Assembly (NCBI GenBank): GCA_038496445.1
Contig: JALMLS010000197.1
Location: 62,001-126,000, forward strand
Source: Trichosphaerium sp. ATCC 40318
Taxonomy: Eukaryota; Discosea; Flabellinia; Trichosidae
DNA: 64,000 nt
Direction of reading: 5' to 3'
Below, in pieces: positions 37,085 to 51,912 of this stretch. The position numbers and the translations under genes are program-made. The notes under the pieces were generated by a model. It searched no databases and was not told the origin of the DNA. It saw only the letters and a program-made list of their open reading frames with translations. How positions within the stretch are numbered: the stretch's first letter is position 1; every line of letters starts with the position of its first letter.

Positions 37085-38702
37085 ATGATGCAACACATCC
37101 TACTTATTTTAGTATTCTGTGGTACGTTATCGTTATGTGACAATTGCACTTCGTGGATTGGACCAAACGGAAGCGATCAAGTATGACAAACATCTTCTAC
37201 TCGTTTTGGAGCTTGTGCAAGTATTAATTTTCGTTTAGAGTGGAGATGGGAGTTATAAGAAGCCTTATGCAACTATACAGCGTGCGTCTTTATCACTGTA
37301 ACACTTTTGACTTGAGAAACGATCAGAAACTAAATAAATGATGCTAGGAGCTCAAAAGTATACAAACAGAAATGAATCGACGCTGTCACTTTGCTTTCGG
37401 GAAGGAGTGTACAAGAGTACGTCTTATCGGGCAGAAAACTCGCCAAAATTGCTATTTCGGAGTTTACAAAATATGCGGCATGGCAATAGTTTAGGCTACG
37501 CCTAACGACTAGTTAAAAAAAACTGGATATTCGTTATCTTTTTTGTCGATATCCTGTCAACTCCTTCGTCGTTTTGGACAACTTTCTCAGTGATATTTTT
37601 TAACTTGAATGGTAGTACCTCAAATACTTGCATGTAATAATGGCACAGTGGATTTTACAGACGAAGGAAAAGGAGCTGTGTTGGGAACAATGGTAAGGAA
37701 TTAAACTATGACATTGTTCCAGTAGAATTAATTAACACTTATGCTTAACAGGTTATTGAATCTCCGAATGATTTCTACTTATTCAAACTTTACGTTTCAA
37801 TCACAGGGTTCACAATAAGCAGCCTAACGTCATCATCAACAAATTTAAATGGTTTGAAACTTGCTAATACTACTATTAAAATGGTTAATCTTACCAATAC
37901 TGGGACTATTGACATTACTGATTCTATACTTGGGTCAAAAACAACAGATGTTACTTTGGCAGGCTATGACGTTAATATGAACCACTCCCAAGTTGTTGCC
38001 AAGACTTTTACGACGAATAATCAACTAGAATTCCAGTTCCAAGGTAGTGCAGCATTCTATGACTCAAGTGTATATGTTACAGACGAGATCTTTCTATACG
38101 CAGGTGAGTGCGTTCGTACAATTTTCTTGACAAGGTCAAAAAAAAAAGAAACAATAACAAAGTTGTAGATGATTTCTTTATTAAGAGGTGTAATATCACC
38201 ACACCTCCTGGCCAAAACATACCTCTAGGATTTACAGTCGAGTTTTATGATAGCATATTTGAAAATATTGGTGTACGTACATAACCTTCTAATGATTGAT
38301 TTTGACTTTTTTGTAATTTTAGGGTACAATTCAGCCGGGTCAAAATACTTTTGAGTATGATGTTCATATCTACTTTATTAATTCTATAATCAAAGGAGTT
38401 ACTCTCAGCCCTCAAAAGATTTCAAGGGGAGAAGTTACAAACACTACATTTGCAGCATGTGAAGCTTATGTATGGAACACAAAATTAGAGTTTTTAACAA
38501 TATGGAATACAATTTTTTTGCTTACTCCTCTATGTAGCATGGAAAGGCTCCACTCGATTTTTATCCAGAGGATTTTCCAGAATTTTACATTAAAAATAAC
38601 AACCCATGCCCTGTTACATGTAAACCCGGATATTGTTCTCTTGGAAATCTGTTTGCTTGTGAAAAGTGTGCGCCTAGTAATAATAATGTATCCATTGAGT
38701 GA
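37085..38702 (+). CDS. secreted right-handed beta-helix protein
   Basis: The start MMQHILLILVFC is a signal peptide, with exon 1 running on to SLCDNCTSWIGPNGSDQ. The second exon begins SGDGSYKKPYATIQRA, the entry motif of many surface beta-helix (pectate-lyase-like) proteins. Then come stacked strands rich in T, N, S and V (TISSLTSSSTNLNGLKLANT, TGTIDITDSI, FEFQFQGSAAFYDSSVY-like turns) as in parallel beta-helices. The C-terminal exon is Cys-rich (NPCPVTCKPGYCSLGNLFAC). The first third (37290-37500) is hard to splice and may contain errors. It could be a cell-surface, cyst-wall or secreted adhesion protein. No catalytic residues were identified. Confidence 0.65.
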
Positions 38703-39123
38703 AATAAAAAGGCATATTAGCAAGTATGGACATAAACTTAGCACTTCTATGCTTACAAATAATGTACATAAACAGTAGCACAGTCACTTGGCATGCAGAT
38801 TTGGTGCGTTGCTCTTTACCGTACAACGTTCTAACAAGTCACGATTGTACCATACCAGCCAATGCAATGACATGTTGTCGATTTTGATTTTATTGCTTGT
38901 TTTTTCTAATTACTTGTTTTCCTAACACCTGAATAGAAGCATACTCCAAGAATCCTACTAAATATCTAAACATCTCTTATCACGTGATAAGCACCGGATG
39001 TTATCCGATCAATAAATACCTCATATGTACTACACTTCCTAAAGTAACCAGCAGGTGCTAAAATGAGTCAAGACTAGCAAATACATTTATTTTGCATTCT
39101 TTTTTTTTTGTACACATTGAGAT
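38703..39123. other. intergenic between convergent genes
   Basis: A+T-rich, with a TCACGTGA palindrome near 38980. No frame with support. Confidence 0.45.
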
Positions 39124-42062
39124 TTATTTGTCTTCTTTGCCAAACCTTAGTTCTGGTAACTCCTCTTTTACTTCATCTGCAATCTCTTGGAATGCTTGAA
39201 TGAATTGTGGCATGTATTTTTTCTTTTTTATCCAGTACTTACCATGAGCACTCTTAAAGGAACCCAGCTTTAAAACAAGTTAACAAAAAATGCAAACAAA
39301 ATTAATGTCCGTGGACGCAGTGTGGTTAAATAAAACACTTCTAATGTCTAGAAGCCAATCCACAACCCTTTTCATTATGTGGGCATACTTTTTGTCCACA
39401 AAAGAGGGAATAGCACTTTGACGAAAAAAAAAATAGTTTTGTACCAGTCGTAATAGTGTATCTTTTGGAAGAAAGCCAAGCTTTCCGGAAGCTTGCTGGC
39501 CGTTATCTTGTATAAGATTAGTAAACAATCCAATAAATGACTTTGAGAGAGAAATAACAGACGTACAAATATACGGAATTTCGTTACATTTCTTTTCAAA
39601 CACGTGATTAAGAAAAGCTTGTACAGCCCATCCCTTTGGATATTTTTTAGAGTACACTACAAATCAAGTTAATCATTGACCAGCAAATATTACTCTTTAG
39701 AATAAAGAACAACACATACGATGATACTCAGTTTCCGTCAATTTTAAAAGGTTCAGAAACGACTCACGACTTGGTTCTAACACCTGCAAAACAAATGGAT
39801 TAGCTGCCTTTAAGTCATTAAGAACGAACTCACCATAAGTCCGCTATTGAATGTATTAAATGTCTTTCCTTTTCTATTCACAAGCCTGGCTGCAGCAAAC
39901 TAAAAAACAAACAAGTTAGAGAATTCAAAAAAACGAAAGTTAACTAGTATACCGCTTTGAGACCAAATAAGTTATTCATAGGACGAAGCATGAGAATATC
40001 TGCATCAATAAAAACGACTTTATCATAATCTGTAAGATTCCAGCAGTGTAACACCCTTAAAAAGACTTAGTGTATTATACTGACCTCTAAAATACTCACG
40101 TGAAGGCATTTTTGTGCCTCTTGTTCATGCCAGGAAGTGTCTTTGATATAGCATCCACTACAGCGAGTTAATGGTAACATATGGTATTAATAGAATGACA
40201 CTCACCACGCCTTACTATGCCTCCTTTCTGAGCTACAGCTTCGAGATATTTCGAATGTTTGACTTTACTTGTCACCATAACAATTACGTCTCTTGTGTTA
40301 CCAAACTTTTCTAGTTGATGCAACAATACCAAAACACCAAGTGGATAACCTCCTTCAGAAAGACTGCAAAGTCAGTAACAAGTAATGGAACTGAAAGCAT
40401 TTTTTTTGGCAAAGGACCTGTCACTGTAATCAGATGTTAATAATGTGACCCATGCTTCTTTCTTCTTTGGTATTTCTACACAAATCAATTAAAGCGAACT
40501 TGTACGCAATGTCCTACCTCTTACTGTGAAAGTGTTTAACAACCAATTACATGCTGAACCTTCCAGAGGTGTAGAAGCCGAAGTAATCTTGCCTAAGCAG
40601 AACAAACTTAGTTGCAAAATGACTTGTGAATTCAAACCATTTAAGTGAACAGCGTATGATTCCTTCTTTATTCTGAATAAAGGCTTAGTGCTATTTGATC
40701 CAAACTGAATAATATTTCTACTTACTTGTTTATAAGTGATAATGCATCATTGGTTCCAAAAAAGCACTTCCAACTACCATGTCTTGATACTTTCTTTTGT
40801 TTGAATTTAAATCTATCAAAAACAGCAATAAGCTTACAAGCGTTAAAGGCACGTAGGATAATAGTAAATTCTTGATTAAATAGACTTTAGGTGCTTACTT
40901 TGCCTTCTTCTCAAGTACATAAAAAGCGTTGACATCGACAAGATTAGTATCAGCTTGTACACAGCTGCGGAAAAAGTAAGTTAACAATTTTAGTTGAGCC
41001 CTTTTTTTACCTATCCTTCGTTGAAGTGCCACAAAGCCTCGTATAAGTACGAGTAAGCAATTTTGGTCCTGCACTAGACCAATCATCTAATGACATATTG
41101 ATACAGTCTCTTAGGAGTTATAACCTATAAGTACCTTTATCGTAATGATGCTGAAGTTGCAGCATGCATTCAGTCAAGAATGAATGCATCCTATCAAAAA
41201 TCATAATGGCTCCATTTATGGCATCTGAACGAGATCCAAGAGGGTGTTGTAATCCTACTCTTTTAAGTGTAAGCTCACTCACCGCAGATACCTATAGTAT
41301 TGTAGAGGTGATGTATGGGCTTCACAAATATCATATCAGTGTCTACAGAACACTTAGATTGAACCATATCATTAGCCGTACCTGAATAAATACCGCCATA
41401 TTTCCACAAGACAGCTAGCCTCATTAAATCTGTAACATGGCTGTAGTAATGCGGATTGTCTTTAAAAGGCTCGAAACTTGAAGTAAACCAATTGAAAAGT
41501 GGTGTGTTCGCAAGGATAGCTCGAGCACTGCTAGGTTCTATTCTAAAACAAGGTCAATTGCAGTAAACAAGAGAAAAGTTGCACCTTATGTCGTAACCAT
41601 AGCTCTGTAAATTTTCAAACTGCTTGGAGCTTAACATACCTCCAACGTCGTGTATGATTATAGTTGACAAAGGGTGATGGTACAAGATACTTTCGACACT
41701 CCTATTGCAGAGTAAAAAGCAAGGAATAACGCTTTTGTTTAAAAAGCTCACCTCTGATTTACGTCTTTCCACGCTCCATTCACACGTGGTTGATCACGTG
41801 GGAATTTCGACTCAAATAGCTGTATTGAGCTATTTCTAGTCGTTGTCCACAATAGATGAAACGTTGGAGGCTCTTCATGGCGCGTTAAAGGCTTAAATAC
41901 AACGAATAGTTTAAAAGTACCTAGACTTATCTCGAACGGAGGTTTAAAGTTATTTCTATGCGATTGTGGCGTTTGATACGTTGTAAAAAATACAAACGTG
42001 CCCAAAACGTACAGAACAAAGAAAAAACATAATGTACTACGCCAACGCCTTGCAAGGTTCAT
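39124..42062 (-). CDS. fusion glycosyltransferase: GT32 (A4GALT-like) plus GT8 (glycogenin-like)
   Basis: The start MNLARRWRSTLCFFFVLYVL is a type II membrane anchor, suggesting the Golgi. The first catalytic domain has FESKFPRDQPRV, SILYHHPLSTIIIHD, DLMRLAVLWKYGGIYSDTD (DxD motif), SLDDWSSAGPKLLTRTY and SYAVHLNGLNSQ. These are the landmarks of the alpha-1,4-glycosyltransferase group (GT32). The chain goes on, in frame through an intron near 40500, into KKKEAWVTLLTSDYS, the start of a GT8 fold, then GGYPLGVLVLLHQLEKF, VIVMVTSKV, VVFIDADILMLRPMNNLFG (second DxD) and NSGLMVLEPS. The end is ELPELRFGKEDK. The joining exon shows no stop and no internal start. Two retaining sugar transferases in one chain suggest sequential synthesis of one glycan. 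Donor and acceptor sugars are unknown. Confidence 0.75.
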
Positions 42063-42233
42063 TAATAAGACGACGTGGTAGTTCTTAACTAACGTCTATT
42101 GCTGAAACGACTTAAGAAGGATAAGCTTCAAACAAAAAAAACAAAGTCACATGCGTAAAGCATGCTAAAAGTAGTTCAAAACAAGTTGTAAACAATAAAA
42201 TAAACAAGCCATTTATTCCGTAAAAGAAAGATA

Positions 42234-43013
42234 TCAATAGTTTTTGTTGCCAAATCTTGGCCTGCTGCGACGTCTGCTTTTTGAATCGTAGCGTTTGTTC
42301 CATATCGCGCATTGTTCTTGAGTTGCACTGAGTAATTGTAGCATAAACTTGGAGTCTACTAATACTCCAAGATGAAACTCTTCTCCCTCGCGGAAGAAAA
42401 ATGGAGCTCCAAAGTTTCCAAGCGCTACATGTGCGTCAACGAACTCCTCTAGCAGAACCAAGTTCTCATATAGAACCTTAACTGTAACGTTGCATCTAAA
42501 CAAAGCAACATTTCCAATATTTAACATTGTGGAAAAATCCGACACCATGAAACCTTTTTGCACAACAAGTCTGGCAACTGATAGTTGACGACTCGCGTTT
42601 AAATAACACCCTTGCTTATAGCTCGTTTGAAACTTGCCAGAATCTCTGCGACATACTAGACAACAAATCAGCGACTGCGCATCATACAAAATAAAAAACG
42701 TGCCGTTGCCAAACTGTCCTGGTGGTACGAAGCATTTTAAGGCAAATGTTGAACTCCTTCTATATTTTTGGACGCTCCATGATAACCAGCACTCGTCGCT
42801 GTTTTCCGCCCGGTTAAACAGTTTACGTACCATTCCCAGGACAATTTCTGGTGGTACTTGGGATATGGCAGTAATTTTACATTCAAAACCTAAAAATACA
42901 ATTTTTAGAAAAGCACGTTTTCGAGTTCGAATGTGATGTGCGTACCGACATTCCAAACAAATACGGGTCGCTCTTTCCGATCTGCTACATACAAAAGGTG
43001 AAGCTAAACACAA
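42234..43013 (-). CDS. hypothetical protein
   Basis: One long frame covers most of this interval, with a probable 57-nt intron near 42890-42946 (GTACGC donor, TTTTTAG acceptor). It is preceded by an acceptor at about 43006 that implies an exon further upstream; I could not find the ATG. The protein is mixed alpha/beta with CFVPPGQFGNGTFFILYDAQ, several cysteines, and a basic tail KRYDSKSRRRSRPRFGNKNY that could be a nuclear or RNA-binding signal. Family not recognised. It lies between the GT32-GT8 gene and the kinase-TerD gene, all on the minus strand. Confidence 0.55.
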   Translation of the reverse strand: MCLASPFVCSRSERATRICLECRYAHHIRTRKRAFLKIVFLGFECKITAISQVPPEIVLGMVRKLFNRAENSDECWLSWSVQKYRRSSTFALKCFVPPGQFGNGTFFILYDAQSLICCLVCRRDSGKFQTSYKQGCYLNASRQLSVARLVVQKGFMVSDFSTMLNIGNVALFRCNVTVKVLYENLVLLEEFVDAHVALGNFGAPFFFREGEEFHLGVLVDSKFMLQLLSATQEQCAIWNKRYDSKSRRRSRPRFGNKNY

Positions 43014-43103
43014 AGAAAAATAAACCTAACAAAGAAGGCAATAAACGATTTTTTTAATGTGCTATGATTAGTTTCTACAGGATTTGGTTATTTTTTTCTC
43101 TTT

Positions 43104-46100
43104 CTACCATTTCTTGAAGCTTAAGGTAATAGAACCTGATACTCTATCTTCCTTCTTACGTCCACTTCTACCACGTAATTTAAATTCAACATTCTTGTTA
43201 TCTTTAAAATCAGGATACTCTTTCAAATCAATAGTGAAAACACCCATAAAGTCATCCTACAAGAAAAACATTAGACTCGAAAAAAATGGTTCTCAAGCTT
43301 TTTCTTACCTTAGCAAGTGAGTCATGATCCCAACACTCAATAGTAATAATACTATCTGTTGCATGACTACCTTCTAAATCAACATCAACATGTTCGTTAT
43401 CCCACACTGGGTTGAGTGTCTTTTTCTTTACTAAGTAACAGTATTAGTTTGTTTATCTCTTGACAAGCAATGTACCTTTAGTCTTTGCAACACGCTTCCT
43501 AAAGTCAGAGCGACCAAGAGCTTGGTTCAAAGATACCTTAAGATAAGGATCAGAGAATCCATTAGAGTCCTTTGCCACAAGGTTTTTGCCACTAATGTTT
43601 TCAAAGGTAACTTGAGCAGGCCAACCAATTTGATCCTAATTTTGAGTACCAACGTCAGGAACAAGCTGTCAAAGAATACATTGAGCATTTGATAATATAA
43701 CATACCCTTGGTCTAATTTTAGACGAATACAATTCTATGAATTGTGGGATGTAGGCAGAATCCCACAAGAATGTCATTCTATCCTTCTGATCAGCTTTTT
43801 TAGGGAATTTGACCTGCGTTCAATAAATAAGCATTGATCATGATTCACAAGTAACCGTACGCGTTGTGGTAATTTAGCAGGCATAATGTAATCTTTGAGC
43901 AGTTGGAATGACCACTAAAAAGATATTTAGAATCACGTGAATGAAAAATAAAGGTCGATGATCCACAAACAAAAACAACGCAAAAAAAAACTTGCCAAAT
44001 CTGTCCGTTTGTACAATTTACCAACTACAAGTGCACCCATTTTAGCCTCAGACTTTGTGATCTTAATATTAGCACTATATAGAATCATAAGAGACGATGA
44101 ATGCAATAAATCAAGAGCGTACGTGACATAAGATTCATATTCTTTTGAATCATCTTTTCTTGATAGTATTTTAAAAGTTATAGACTCAAAGTTACCAAAA
44201 CGTTGTCTTTGACCTTCGTGATCACGATAGTCAGTTGTATGAATAAGAAAGTAAAGCTCTTTAATCTTATCACTTATACGAGCAGTAGCAAGGTTAAAAT
44301 AATCTGTATTAGTTGCCTTGGTTGACCAACCACCCTCTAACATAAAGTAAAAAAAATGTAAAAAAAATATAACTTACTTTGAGAAGAAGTTGACATTGTG
44401 ATTGATTTATCACGAGACATTTGAGTGTGAACGTCAACATCTGAGCATAGAACATCTCTTAATTTACCATGAACATTCACTCCAATCACTGACGCTTTGA
44501 GTGAAACATTCTTATCGGCACCTACAAGCAAAATAAGAAACTGGACAAAGTTAACACCAAGTCACTCTTGTTCTTACCTGAGGTTTTTTTCCAATGAAAC
44601 GAAAATGCAAGAGCTTCAGCACGCTTAGTAGATAACTCACGCAACTCTCCTTTGTTACGAAGCTCAACCATAACATCTGGTTGAGATGTAACTGGTTTTG
44701 AAGCAGCTTTAGAAAGAGTGCGAAGACTACTTGCAAGTTGAAGACGATTTGTCAAGCGGACAGCAAACATTGCTCCACGAAGCTTTTTACGTGCTTGGAA
44801 TCTCTTCAATTCCTCCTTGACACCCTCTGGAAATTCATCAGCAGATGGTACGTCAACATTAGCGACCCAAGGGTGTTTAAGCGCCATATCAATGTCGAAA
44901 CGGCTAAATCGTAACTATTAGTACATACTACCAGGTTTGGTGTAAAGAAATGTACTTTTCTGGGTCTCTTTGCATCATTTTCCAGACAAGGTCTTTAGCC
45001 TCGTCTGAGATACTGTACCAACATTGTCCTAGCCAATTGAAGGCACCTCTTTCAATGTTGCGCATCATCTCTTCCTAGTAGCTGCGTTAGACATGTGTCT
45101 AACGAAAAGCATTGAGATGAAGTACCTGGTCAGGCTTTTGGAATGGGTGAACACCAGAAAGCAAAATGTATAGAACAACACCGACAGCCCAAACATCAAC
45201 TGGACGACCATATCCTGGCTCACCAGGTATCTTATGCCTTTGCCTGACAAGCTCAGGTGCCATATAAGGGATAGTACCAACAACAAGGCTGAACCCGTCA
45301 TCCTAAGAGCCTTATAAATGCTAGCACGGAGACAATACCTTTCAGAAGGACTTTATCGTACAGTTTCTTGGCATTTACGAGAGAAACCGAAATCTGCTAG
45401 TTTGACTACAGCATCTGCTGTTTTATCCGCTAGAAGCAGATTTTCTGGCTAAAAACGAAACGTGTTACAATGACATTTTAAACAAGCGAAAAAACGCCTG
45501 AAAGGCGTTTAATTATTATCAATCGCTTACCTTAATATCCAAATGCGCAATGCCTTGCGCATGCAAGTGTTTGACGCCCAAAAGCACCTGTTTTATACAA
45601 CGACTTGCTTCGCGCTCAGAGTATCTGTGTAGTTCGATAACTCGCTTAGTTAAGGGTATTATAACACAGTGTCTGCTTTTTCACGTAGAAATAAAAAAAA
45701 AGAACAATGTTGTTCTGCCTTGCTTGAAGTACAAAAAAATAAGGATACTCCTATCAAACAGCTCTCCACCTGTCACGTATTCCAAAACAACGTAAAAGTT
45801 GGTAGAATCAACAAAGATCTCTTGAAAGTTGACGATATTTGGGTGATGTAGCATAGCTGATACTTCTATTTCTTGTGCCATGTTTTCCATAGTTGTTTTC
45901 CGTCTGTTGACTACTTTTACAGCCACATTCTAAAAATGATCGTTAGTATCTGATCGTTCATCGAGTACGCCTAACTCCCTGTTTTTGGGGAGTTTAGTGC
46001 GCTCTTTAGTATTATCGTGATAGTACGCACTGCTCCATCGCTCTTTGATGTCCCCTTGCGTACGACAGAAAATGCGCCCTTCCCTAGCGTTTCATGAAGC

Positions 46101-46274
46101 TAATGTCGTTATTTTGGATCCAGTGCAAACCCAAATTTGTTTTTAGACGTTAGATGTAGTACTACGCACGTCATAACAGTCTATGATCTCTTTGTCATTT
46201 AATTTTGGAAATTTGTATCCTTGTGGTAACGCCACAGGTTTTTGGCTAGTAATCAACGTAAAGGCTTGCTCCAT
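43104..46274 (-). CDS. CaMK-type protein kinase fused to TerD and C2 domains
   Basis: The gene starts [20 protein letters not shown]. Kinase landmarks: the glycine loop [17 protein letters not shown] (Lys) with [37 protein letters not shown] (HLD replaces the usual HRD); [19 protein letters not shown]; and LSGVHPF. These fit the CaMK group. After [11 protein letters not shown] and a basic helix region that could be autoregulatory comes a TerD-like domain: [15 protein letters not shown], then [29 protein letters not shown] and [19 protein letters not shown]. The last third is a C2 domain ([46 protein letters not shown]) with acidic loop residues that could bind calcium. The stop is TAG at 43106-43104. 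Each domain is well supported. The combination suggests a calcium- and lipid-responsive kinase. Confidence 0.8.
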
Positions 46275-46397
46275 TGCACTAAACCACAAATCTGGCTACG
46301 TGAGTTTTTGACTACTTTTTGACTCGAAGTTGTTTCGCAGCTATTTTCCCGTTTTCACTTTGTCATTTACCCATAGGCCCACACGCCATCTGGTTAA

Positions 46398-48641
46398 ATG
46401 TTGTCGCGGTTATACAGGTACTCGTACTAAATGCAAGAGAATGGCCTAATCTAACAGTGTAATAGGGCTACAAGTGTCCGTACAGCTGTTAGAGCCTCAC
46501 GCGGTGTTCAGCAGCGACGATCCTACTGTGTGAATATATTGTACGCGCAACGGCCAGCAATTGTAACTAAATAGATGTAGTGGCGGTCAAGAACAAAAAC
46601 CTTTGGAAGCAGTCAAGCCAAAGGCAGAATTGGTATTGAAACGCGTAGATGAGATCGCAAAGCTAGCTGCAAAGCATTTGTATGCGAATGAGTTTAAAGA
46701 AGCAGCCCAGTATTACGAAAGTGCTTTGGACTTAACAACTTCGGTTTCAGCGGTATGTAGAGCGTAACGGCATCATTCTTGATAGTATTGACGCTCTTTT
46801 ATTTCTTTGCCTTCAAAATTGCTTGTTTGAGCTATGTGCCATGTATTTCGCTGACGTGTTTCATTCTAGGATGAATTATTAGTAGTTCGCGCTAAAGTAA
46901 ACTTGGCATACGCTTATCACAACATGGACAAAATAAGTGAAGCTACAGAGTTGTATAAGAATATTGATACCCTAGAAAAACTACTTGGCGCAGAAGACCA
47001 AGAAGTTAATATTGCAAAGATAAATTATGCTGAAATACTAGCCAAAGAAAAGAAGTACGTACTCAAGAAGGCGTGATATGTTGCTTCGGAAGGCTTTTTT
47101 TGTTATAAGTCGCTTTGAATGCTGATTTTTTTTTTTCAAGGATGGAAGAGGCTGAGAGATACGGTAGAGAAGCTGTAGGTGTACTTGAACGTCATAGACG
47201 TACTGATGAATTTGTTGCTGCCGCTTTGAGTAATTTATCTGGATACCTTGGCGTACAAGTACGTTTTTTTTTTTTGGTTCTTCTCAGTTGCAAAGATTGG
47301 GTTATTGATTTCGTCTTTTTTCTAGAAAAAATACAAAGAGTCCTTGAAATACGCAAGTAAAGCCCTACGCATGACTGAAAAGCATCTTGGACGTAACAAT
47401 TCTGTAACAAAGACAGTATTTAGTAACTACTATTCTCTGTTAAAGCTTGCTGGAGACGAGAAGGGCTTAGCAGGTACAACAATATAACCAATATCAATTT
47501 TTGAAAAATTAAAATCTTGTCGTTCTTCTACTTCGTTTTTTATTTCATTTTACTCACTTTGGTTTTAGATTTGGAAGCAGATTGGAGCACAGAAACAGGT
47601 GAACCAGATCGCGCAGCAGATGAGCTTCTTGAAAAGACACAAAACGGCGAAATTGAAATTGATGATACAGAAACGCCAAGTGAGCGTGGGAAGACCCCTA
47701 AAAAGGATGAAAAAGCTGATACAGAAGCTAAAGAAGATGGAGAGGGTAAAGAAGACAAAGCAGATGCAAAAGAGTCAAAAGAAGAATCAAAGGAAGAAAG
47801 TACTGAGGTTGCAAAAGCTGATGAAGATAAAGAGTCTACTCCTGAAGAAACAAAGGAAGGTGATGTGCCACAAACAAAGGAAGACGCAAATGTATCAAAA
47901 GACGCTGAGAGACTTGGAAAGTACGTGTTGTTTGTGTTTTTTTTTTGGATTTGTTGTTGCAACAAAGTTGTCCGTTTACTGATTGTTTTTTCTTATTAGG
48001 TTTGAAGACATTTACAGAAAAACTCATAAATCTCAACCTAAAGGATTTGTAAAAGATCCTGATTTTGCCAAGAAGGAGTTAAGTGAGTTTATGGACTTAT
48101 GGTCTGAAAGAGGTATGGTTCTGTTACATTTTGAGGCGAAACAACAATCGCTTTTTTTTGTTTCCATTTTTGATGTTGCTTAATTGTAAGGCGTTGACTT
48201 AACTTTTTTGTTTTAGATCCAAAAATCGATTTATATGATCCAGCTTACGCTAAGGTTCTTCAGCAAGAAACTGACGCCATTGAGTACCACGAAAAACTTG
48301 CTAAAGAGCGTATAAAGACTGTAAGGAGAAAGGTTGATGAAAATGTCTTGTCACAAGGTTTATCTGAGGAAGAGAAGAGAGATTACGCTAAAAAAGCAGA
48401 AATATACTTTAATCAGATATCTGCTTCAGGATTTACTAAAGATCAATTGTCGTCTATGATAGATGAGACTGTTTTCGATACAGACCAACTTCTTAAGTTT
48501 GGAAGGAGTCAATTTGGAGCTACACAAGAAGAACAAGAAGCTACACTTGATAGAGAGACAGATGAAGCTTTTGAACAACTTGGAAAACAAGTTGTTAATA
48601 CTATTACAGAAGAAGAAGTAAACAATGAATCTCATGAATAA
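46398..48641 (+). CDS. TPR protein with long acidic/Lys-rich linker
   Basis: Best start is the ATG at 46398 (MLSRLYR), spliced over about 152 nt to CSGGQEQKPLEAVKPKAEL. TPR helices follow: AAKHLYANEFKEAAQYYESA, VNLAYAYHNMDKISEA, AERYGREAVGVLERHRRTDE and YKESLKYASKALRMTEKHLG. Then comes a charged stretch of about 120 residues, mostly E, K, D, A and T (from EKTQNGEIEIDDTE to SKDAERLGK), surely disordered. The C-terminal part is helical (FEDIYRKTHKSQP, SEFMDLWSE, LAKERIKTVRRKVDEN) and ends VNNESHE. Intron borders are clear. The protein is probably a scaffold or cochaperone-like adaptor; no family is recognised outside the TPRs. It is divergent from the kinase gene, with starts only 123 bp apart. 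Confidence 0.65.
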
Positions 48642-48874
48642 AATAAATAAAAAATAAATTCAGAAAAACATCTTCTTTGTTGACTGATCCCCTCAGGCCC
48701 AAGACAAGGTAAACTAGTGACTGACAAGTCTGTCCATCACGACATAGTGACTACGTAACAATATAGGATAAACACCCTGGGTTTATATGAAGCACGATTT
48801 CGAAAGATAGATTCTTCGGCTGCCATTTTGTACCACAGTTAAGTTAGTTTTGGCTTCCACAAAAAGCACTACAA

Positions 48875-51740
<2,866 letters not shown>

Positions 51741-51912
51741 ATGAGGGGTAGCGCTTGGAGAGAGTAGAATAAAACGAAAGTTCTGAGTTTGCATCTTTTT
51801 TTTCCTGTTTTTCTTGTCCCATTGCTTGAAAGAGAAGTTATTTTTGTCTTCGATTTTTCCCTCTACCAATACTATGTGCATTAAATAACATGGACATCAC
51901 GTTTTTTTCGTA

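Noticed and set aside
47540-47965. Ser/Phe-rich minus-strand ORF
   Set aside because: It is the antisense shadow of the acidic Lys/Glu-rich linker of the TPR gene.
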